A stretch of DNA of 64,000 bases, from positions 62,001 to 126,000 of the forward strand of contig JAFQTX010000018.1 in the NCBI GenBank assembly GCA_017408825.1, given 5' to 3'. The notes under the pieces are model-generated. The model was not told the DNA's origin and searched no databases. It saw only the letters and a program-made list of their open reading frames with translations. The stretch comes from Alistipes sp. GTDB lineage: Bacteria; Bacteroidota; Bacteroidia; Bacteroidales; Rikenellaceae. Each line of letters starts with the position of its first letter. Within the stretch, counting starts at the first letter, position 1. Positions 58,962 to 64,000 of this stretch are shown here, one piece after another. The position numbers and the translations under genes were made by a program.

Positions 58962-60392
58962 ATGAGTAATATAGAGTATAACGTAATGTCGGAGCACGCA
59001 GCCGAGTTTATCCACGATGGTGAGATTCGTGCTACGTTGCAGTATGCCATCGACCATAAGAACGATAAGGCACTCGTAGAGGAGATTTTGGCAAAGGCCG
59101 AGAAGGGGGGTGGCCTGACACACCGTGAGGCAGCAGTGCTTATCGAGGTCGAAGATAAGGAGATTGAGGAGCGTATGTATGCCATCGCCCGAAAACTCAA
59201 GGAGCAGATCTATGGCAATCGCATTGTTATGTTTGCGCCATTGTATCTGTCGAACTACTGCGTAAATGGTTGTGTATATTGTCCTTACCACGCTAAGAAC
59301 CGCACAATTCCACGCCGCAAACTTACGCAAGAGGAGATACGCCGTGAGGTTATTGCGCTTCAGGATATGGGCCATAAGCGTCTTGCCCTTGAGACAGGCG
59401 AGCATCCTACGCAGAGCCCTATCGAGTATGTTCTCGAGTCGATAGATACCATCTACTCCATTCACCATAAGAATGGCGCTATCCGCCGTGTGAATGTGAA
59501 TATCGCCGCAACGACGGTCGAGAACTATACTCGACTGAAGGATGCTGGCATCGGCACATATATCCTTTTTGAGGAGACCTACGACCGTGAGGCCTACGAG
59601 AAACTGCACCCCACAGGTCCCAAGAGCGACTGGGCATACCATACCGAGGCGATGGATCGTGCCATGCTCGGAGGTATCGACGATGTGGGCGTGGGTGCTC
59701 TGTTTGGCCTGTCGAACTATCGCTACGACGTGGTGGGTATCTTGATGCATGCCGAGCACCTCGAGGCTCGCTTTGGCGTAGGACCACACACTATCAGCGT
59801 ACCACGTATTCGTCCTGCCGACGATATTGACCCTCGTGACTTCCCTAATGCCGTCACCGATGAGGTGTTCCGTCGCATTGTTGCCGTATTGCGTCTTGCA
59901 GTGCCATATACCGGTATGATTGTCTCGACACGTGAGTCGCAGCGCTCACGTGAGCTGGTACTCGATGTGGGTGTGTCGCAGCTTAGTGGTGGCTCGAAGA
60001 CCTCGGTGGGTGGCTATGCCGAGGGCATAGAGGATGCTGAGGAGTCTGCGCAGTTCGATATCTCGGACAACCGTACGCTCGACCAGATTGTGGGGTGGTT
60101 GCTCGAGTTGGGATATATCCCAAGTTTCTGTACGGCGTGCTATCGTGAGGGACGCACAGGCGACAGATTTATGTCGTTGGCAAAGCGTGGCTTGATTGGC
60201 AACTGCTGTGCTCCAAATGCGCTTATGACACTTGCCGAATATGCTGAGGACTACGCATCGCCACGTGTTAAGGTCGAGGCGCTGAAGATGATAGATAGTC
60301 TCAAGCGTGTGATTCCTTCGGAGAAGATACGTCGCATCACTGAGGATAACCTCCGTGCGATTGTTGAGGGTAAGCGTGATTTTAGATTCTAA
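58962..60392 (+). CDS. hydG: [FeFe]-hydrogenase maturase HydG (radical SAM)
   Basis: 476 residues, the right size for HydG. N-terminal CX3CX2C at Cys100, Cys104, Cys107 (YCVNGCVYC) for the radical SAM cluster and the C-terminal CX2CX22C at Cys390, Cys393, Cys416 for the auxiliary cluster that binds the dangler iron. HydG cleaves tyrosine and gives the CO and CN ligands of the H-cluster. ThiH is the nearest relative but lacks the C-terminal Cys set. Followed by hydF after 12 bases. Confidence 0.95.
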   Translation: MSNIEYNVMSEHAAEFIHDGEIRATLQYAIDHKNDKALVEEILAKAEKGGGLTHREAAVLIEVEDKEIEERMYAIARKLKEQIYGNRIVMFAPLYLSNYCVNGCVYCPYHAKNRTIPRRKLTQEEIRREVIALQDMGHKRLALETGEHPTQSPIEYVLESIDTIYSIHHKNGAIRRVNVNIAATTVENYTRLKDAGIGTYILFEETYDREAYEKLHPTGPKSDWAYHTEAMDRAMLGGIDDVGVGALFGLSNYRYDVVGILMHAEHLEARFGVGPHTISVPRIRPADDIDPRDFPNAVTDEVFRRIVAVLRLAVPYTGMIVSTRESQRSRELVLDVGVSQLSGGSKTSVGGYAEGIEDAEESAQFDISDNRTLDQIVGWLLELGYIPSFCTACYREGRTGDRFMSLAKRGLIGNCCAPNALMTLAEYAEDYASPRVKVEALKMIDSLKRVIPSEKIRRITEDNLRAIVEGKRDFRF

Positions 60393-60404
60393 ACTTGGGC
60401 AACT

Positions 60405-61589
60405 ATGGCTGTTACTACACCTCTATCGGAGCGCATACATATCTCGATATTTGGTCGCACGAATGATGGCAAGTCTACACTCATGAACCGCCTTGCGGGT
60501 CACGATGTGGCCATCGTGTCGGATAGACCAGGTACTACGACAGATCCTGTGCAGAAGGCTCTTGAGATAAATGGCCTGGGTGCAGCGGTATTGGTTGATA
60601 CCCCAGGTCTGGATGATACGACAGAGCTTGGTGGTGAGCGTATGGCACGTACTGCCAAGGTATTGGATAAGACAGACTTGGCAGTGGTGCTATTCACCAA
60701 CAAGGAGGGTGGCTCTCAGTTGCAAATTATTGAGGAGTGTCGCATACGTGAGATACCCGTAATCGTGGTTCTCAATAAGGTAGATGCTCTGGTTGAGCGT
60801 GATGCTACCATTCGTGCCATAGAGGCTCTCACGAAGCAGCGTGTTGTGGCCATCAGCGCACTCTCGGGCGAGGGTGTTGAGCAGTTGCGTCAGGCGATTG
60901 TTGAGAACTATAAGCAGGAGGAGCGCCTAATTACCGAGGGCTTCTGCAAGGCTGGCGATAGGGTACTTCTGGTTATGCCACAAGATAAGTCGGCACCTAA
61001 GGGTCGCCTTATACAGCCACAGGTGCAGACCATACGTGAGCTGTTGGATCGTGGTTGTGTGCCTATCTGTTGCACACCCGATCGTATGCCCGAGGCGCTG
61101 GCGGCATTGGCAACTCCCCCTGAGTTGATTATCACCGATTCGCAGGCCTTCAATGAGGTGTATGCTCTAAAGCCTGAGGCTTCGACGCTTACATCATTCT
61201 CAATACTGTTTGCTCGCTATAAGGGTGATATAAAGCTCTTTACTGAGGGTGTGAAGGCGTTGAGTGGTATCACCGAGCAGTCACGCATACTTATTGCCGA
61301 GGCGTGTACCCACACACCTCAAAACGAGGATATAGGTCGAGTAAAGCTCCCACGCATATTGCGCAAGAGATTTGGCGAGGGGCTACACATCGATATAGTT
61401 GGTGGCGCAGACTACCCTGAGGACCTTACACCCTACGACTTGGTTATTCATTGTGGTGCTTGTATGTTCAATCGTCGCCATGTGCTCAGCCGCATAGAAA
61501 GGGCTCGTGAACAGGGTGTTGCGATAACAAACTATGGAGTAATACTGGCTGCACTTACGGGTATCCTCGATCGTGTGCGCACAGAGTAG
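60405..61589 (+). CDS. hydF: [FeFe]-hydrogenase maturation GTPase HydF
   Basis: 394 residues. N-terminal GTPase with P-loop GRTNDGKS (17-24), switch region DTPGLDDTT, and NKVD; a middle dimerisation domain; and a C-terminal Fe-S domain with His303 and HCGAC (His349, Cys350, Cys353; HX45HCX2C), the HydF signature. It is the scaffold that carries the assembled di-iron unit to the hydrogenase apoprotein. The three maturases lie in one block hydE-hydG-hydF with short gaps. Confidence 0.95.
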   Translation: MAVTTPLSERIHISIFGRTNDGKSTLMNRLAGHDVAIVSDRPGTTTDPVQKALEINGLGAAVLVDTPGLDDTTELGGERMARTAKVLDKTDLAVVLFTNKEGGSQLQIIEECRIREIPVIVVLNKVDALVERDATIRAIEALTKQRVVAISALSGEGVEQLRQAIVENYKQEERLITEGFCKAGDRVLLVMPQDKSAPKGRLIQPQVQTIRELLDRGCVPICCTPDRMPEALAALATPPELIITDSQAFNEVYALKPEASTLTSFSILFARYKGDIKLFTEGVKALSGITEQSRILIAEACTHTPQNEDIGRVKLPRILRKRFGEGLHIDIVGGADYPEDLTPYDLVIHCGACMFNRRHVLSRIERAREQGVAITNYGVILAALTGILDRVRTE

Positions 61590-61621
61590 TTTGGATGTTG
61601 AGATAAAAATTTGTAATTTTG
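61590..61621 (+). promoter_or_regulatory. Promoter of the hpt-queE-divIC genes
   Basis: TTTG at 61590-61593 (right after the hydF stop), 20 bases, TAATTTTG at 61614-61621; leader of about 110 bases to the ATG at 61740, no clear structure. Confidence 0.6.
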
Positions 61622-61739
61622 GCATCATAATGATGCAACTTTAATAATTATCACTTGTAACTATTAATCAGCTAAGTGGAATGAAGTAGACTCTTGATCC
61701 ATCCTTGGGAGTTCAAACCACTTACACCAATACTATATT

Positions 61740-62291
61740 ATGGCAGAGAATATCGAAAGAATTAATCTTTTGGATCGTAAGTTTAAGACGATGATCCCGG
61801 CCGAGGAGATTGACAAGGCTGTTCAGCGTGTTGCCGACCAGCTTAACGTGCGCTATGAGGGCAAAACACCTATCTTCCTCGGTGTGTTGTCAGGAGCTTT
61901 CTTGTTCCTTAGCGACCTTGTGCGTAAGACAAAGTTCGACTGCCGCTTGGCATTTGTCAAGATCTCGTCGTATGAGGGCACGCAATCGACCGGAAATATC
62001 AAGCAGCACCTCGGCATCGACTTTGACATCGAGGGTAAGGATATTATCATCGTGGAGGATATTGTCGAGACGGGTCATAGTATGAACTACCTGCTTGACT
62101 ATCTTAAGGCACGTAAGCCTGCGAGTGTCTCAATCTGTACGCTCTTCTTCAAGCCCGATAAGTTCCTCTATGAGTACGAGATTGACTATGTGGCGATGCC
62201 TATTGGTAATGAGTTTATCGTGGGATATGGCCTTGACTACAACCAGATAGGCCGTAACCTCAAAGATATTTACGTGTTAGATGAAGATTAA
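61740..62291 (+). CDS. hpt: Hypoxanthine phosphoribosyltransferase
   Basis: 183 residues. The PRPP-binding motif IIIVEDIVETGHSMNYLL (about 100-117) and the DKxF-like FKPDKFLYEYEIDYVAM are those of 6-oxopurine phosphoribosyltransferases. Salvages hypoxanthine/guanine to IMP/GMP in the cytosol. Its last 11 bases overlap queE, so translation is coupled. Confidence 0.92.
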   Translation: MAENIERINLLDRKFKTMIPAEEIDKAVQRVADQLNVRYEGKTPIFLGVLSGAFLFLSDLVRKTKFDCRLAFVKISSYEGTQSTGNIKQHLGIDFDIEGKDIIIVEDIVETGHSMNYLLDYLKARKPASVSICTLFFKPDKFLYEYEIDYVAMPIGNEFIVGYGLDYNQIGRNLKDIYVLDED

Positions 62292-62916
62292 TCCCGATTT
62301 GGAGCTTTTGGAGGGTGGCCGCAAACTGCCACTCGTCGAGGATTTCTACACCGTGCAAGGTGAGGGTTTTCATACAGGTAAACCCGCCTATTTCATACGC
62401 CTTGGTGGCTGTGATGTAGGTTGTCGCTGGTGTGATGCCAAGTATACGTGGAACCCTAAGGTGTTCCCGCCTACTGAGGTGGAGACCATCGTCGAGCGTG
62501 CTGCGTCGTGCTCGGCACAGGCCATCGTGATCACTGGTGGCGAGCCTCTGCTCTATCCTCTTGGTGTGCTCACTCGTGAGCTTCATGCCCGTGGCCTTGA
62601 GATATTTCTTGAAACCTCTGGTACACAGCCACTAAGTGGTGAGTTTGATTGGGTGTGCCTATCGCCTAAGCGCCAGCTGCCACCTCTTGACGAGGCATTC
62701 CGCCGTGCCGATGAGCTCAAGGTGATTATCCAGAACAAGGAGGACCTGGAGTGGGCCGTGGAGTGTAGTCGTAAGGTGGGCCGCAAGTGCCTGCTCTATG
62801 TGCAGCCCGAGTGGAGCGTATATGAGCAGATTATCGGCGAGATTGTCGAGTGGGTGAAGCTCAACCCCGAGTGGAACATCTCGATACAGACCCATAAGTT
62901 TATGCATATCCCATAA
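62281..62916 (+). CDS. queE: 7-carboxy-7-deazaguanine synthase QueE
   Basis: 211 residues, the compact QueE radical SAM form. CX3CX2C at Cys44, Cys48, Cys51 (GGCDVGCRWCDAKYTW), GEPLLY (about 88-93), and an ending with W-N-I-S-I-Q-T-H-K-F. It turns 6-carboxytetrahydropterin into CDG, on the path to queuosine in tRNA (including tRNA-Asn). Overlaps hpt by 11 bases; the septum gene follows 11 bases later. Confidence 0.92.
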   Translation: MKINPDLELLEGGRKLPLVEDFYTVQGEGFHTGKPAYFIRLGGCDVGCRWCDAKYTWNPKVFPPTEVETIVERAASCSAQAIVITGGEPLLYPLGVLTRELHARGLEIFLETSGTQPLSGEFDWVCLSPKRQLPPLDEAFRRADELKVIIQNKEDLEWAVECSRKVGRKCLLYVQPEWSVYEQIIGEIVEWVKLNPEWNISIQTHKFMHIP

Positions 62917-62927
62917 CGGTAGGTGCT

Positions 62928-63221
62928 ATGAATGTTGAGAAGTTTAAGGATAGGGTAGTCAAGTATTTCTGGGTTGCACTCACGCTCTCGCTGGCGATAT
63001 TCACCATCGTAGTCTCGGTGCGCACAGTGGGCAACATTGGTCGTACGCAGGAGCGTCGTAGCAATATTGAGCCAAAGATTGCACACCTCGAAGAGAAGAT
63101 AGCGCGCGATAGCAGTTTTATATATAATCTTCAGCGTTCGCCCGATTTCCTTGAGGAGTTTGCACGTGAGCGATTTCGTATGCAACGCGAAACAGAAGTT
63201 GTCTATATCTTAGAGGAGTAA
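62928..63221 (+). CDS. Septum formation initiator protein (FtsB/DivIC-like)
   Basis: 97 residues: a short cytoplasmic start, one membrane helix (about 14-34), a coiled coil (about 36-70, heptad Leu/Ile and ERRSN..IEPKIAHLEEKI), and a C-terminal EEFARERFRMQRETEVVY typical of FtsB/DivIC. It bridges FtsL and FtsQ/FtsK at the divisome. Last gene of the hpt-queE-divIC run; terminator at 63241. Confidence 0.88.
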   Translation: MNVEKFKDRVVKYFWVALTLSLAIFTIVVSVRTVGNIGRTQERRSNIEPKIAHLEEKIARDSSFIYNLQRSPDFLEEFARERFRMQRETEVVYILEE

Positions 63222-63240
63222 TCCCAGTATAATCATCAAG

Positions 63241-63275
63241 CGCTACACAATAATGAGAAGTTGTGTGGCGTTTTT
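63241..63275 (+). terminator. Intrinsic terminator after the septum gene
   Basis: 10-bp stem CGCTACACAA / TTGTGTGGCG (one T-G wobble), loop TAATGAGAAG, then TTTTT. Confidence 0.85.
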
Positions 63276-63334
63276 CGTTCAAAAAGTATTGCAGCCTATG
63301 GTATAAGTCGCCTACTGAATTAAATTTTTAGGTT

Positions 63335-64000
63335 ATGAAACGTAATGTAATATTGTTTGCCTGTGTCACACTGGTTGCTGTGGCATCAGGTGTCGTGTCT
63401 TCAACTATTACGACACGGATGATGGATGAGGGTGACAACGAGAAGATTACTATTGTAGAGAGGCATGAGCCACAACTATCGCCGCTATTCACTGCCGACG
63501 ATGGCGAGCAACGTTATCCCGACCTCACATATGCTGCCGAGAGTGCTGTGAAGGCTGTGGTGAGCATCGAGAGCGTCAAGCGTACCAATCAGCAGTATAT
63601 CGACCCCTTCTATTTCTTCTTTGGAATGCCTGATGATGGGATGACTATCCCTCGTGAGGCACGTGCTGGTGGCTCGGGTGTGATTATCTCGAAGGATGGA
63701 TATATCGTGACTAACAACCACGTCATTGAGGGTGCATCGACACTGCGTGTAAAGCTCTCGGATGGCCGTGAGTTTAACGCTACGGTGATAGGCTCTGATT
63801 CTACAACCGACGTCGCTCTGCTAAAGATTGAGGCTCAGGATCTGCCTACAATTCCTTTTGGCTCTTCGGACGACCTACGTCTGGGAGAGTGGGTGCTGGC
63901 TATTGGCTATCCTATGGGGTTGCAATCGACTGTTACGGCAGGTATCGTGTCGGCTAAGGCGCGTAGCTTAGGTGCTATCGACAGCCGCTATGGCATAGAG
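63335..64000 (+). CDS. HtrA/DegP-type periplasmic serine protease, N-terminal part (cut by window edge)
   Basis: First 222 residues. Signal peptide or anchor (about 7-25), then a chymotrypsin-like domain with the catalytic His (IVTNNHVIEG, about 126-135) and Asp (STTDVALLKI, about 154-163). The Ser (GNSGGP) and PDZ domains lie beyond the window. DegP-like proteases destroy or refold damaged envelope proteins. Start chosen at ATG 63335, giving MKRNVILFACVTLVAV. Extends past 64000. Confidence 0.9.
   Translation, partial: MKRNVILFACVTLVAVASGVVSSTITTRMMDEGDNEKITIVERHEPQLSPLFTADDGEQRYPDLTYAAESAVKAVVSIESVKRTNQQYIDPFYFFFGMPDDGMTIPREARAGGSGVIISKDGYIVTNNHVIEGASTLRVKLSDGREFNATVIGSDSTTDVALLKIEAQDLPTIPFGSSDDLRLGEWVLAIGYPMGLQSTVTAGIVSAKARSLGAIDSRYGIE

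Noticed and set aside
58941..59789. 282-residue minus-strand frame inside hydG
   Set aside because: Antisense shadow; hydG shows all catalytic cysteines in the opposite frame.
63335..64000. HtrA gene considered truncated or broken
   Set aside because: It is only cut by the window edge; the frame is open and the His/Asp motifs are intact.

Overview
The window looks like chromosomal DNA of an anaerobic member of the Bacteroidales. Reasons: about twenty TAnnTTTG promoter boxes, often with TTTG about 19 bases upstream; little sign of Shine-Dalgarno sites; BACON, DUF6562, DUF4837 and PepSY-like lipoprotein families; an Rnf complex beside a b-type fumarate reductase/succinate dehydrogenase; and an apparent group B [FeFe]-hydrogenase. 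A Rikenellaceae/Alistipes-like origin is possible, but nothing here fixes the genus. I see no prophage, transposase, conjugation gene or CRISPR array, so the oddities are mostly in regulatory and intergenic DNA.

Layout. 1-4.5 kb: end of fabD, a ROK regulator, an acetyltransferase, a TPR-membrane-HTH regulator and a small lipoprotein. 4.6-5.4 kb: tRNA-Asn, tRNA-Val and tRNA-Leu with matching promoters. 5.5-7 kb: metK behind a leader that reads as a SAM-II riboswitch plus a hairpin closing over the start codon. 7-13 kb: an Mpv17-like membrane protein, reverse rubrerythrin, two BACON lipoproteins, an orphan Clp-N-like protein and a low-molecular-weight phosphatase. 13-17 kb: a YtfJ-like protein, a barrel-like outer-membrane protein and an NAD synthetase whose glutaminase domain has lost its cysteine. 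17-22.5 kb: rseC-like gene plus rnfBCDGEA. 23-35 kb: DUF4837, polysaccharide deacetylase, ubiX, sdh/frd CAB, 5-formyl-THF cyclo-ligase, a BamA-like protein, an acyltransferase, a BASS transporter and DUF819. 35.5-48 kb: a large lipoprotein, two PepSY-like proteins, then a tight seven-gene leftward block tamB-exbB-exbD-tonB-DUF1573-MBL-trmD. 48-56 kb: tsaD, a YhcC-like radical SAM protein, a GH3 glycosidase and a modular surface lipoprotein. 56-64 kb: [FeFe]-hydrogenase with hydE, hydG and hydF, then hpt, queE, a DivIC/FtsB-like gene and the start of an HtrA protease.

How it fits together. Rnf, hydrogenase with its three maturases, and fumarate reductase give an electron economy in which reduced ferredoxin can charge the membrane or leave as H2, while fumarate takes NADH/quinol electrons. 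TonB-ExbBD, TamB and the BamA-like protein serve the outer membrane; GH3 and the lipoproteins fit a glycan-using gut lifestyle.

Main discoveries offered: (1) the SAM-II-like switch on metK with a readable ON/OFF pairing scheme; (2) a family of about 130-bp hairpin elements with imperfect terminal inverted repeats that begin at the stop codon of the preceding gene at four loci, always in the same orientation to that gene, tandemly repeated at 128-bp period at two of them, with paired sequence changes between copies and a shared apical motif; (3) two further hairpin-repeat families whose stems vary by compensating changes. Every convergent gene junction in the window carries one of these repeats or a related tandem repeat.
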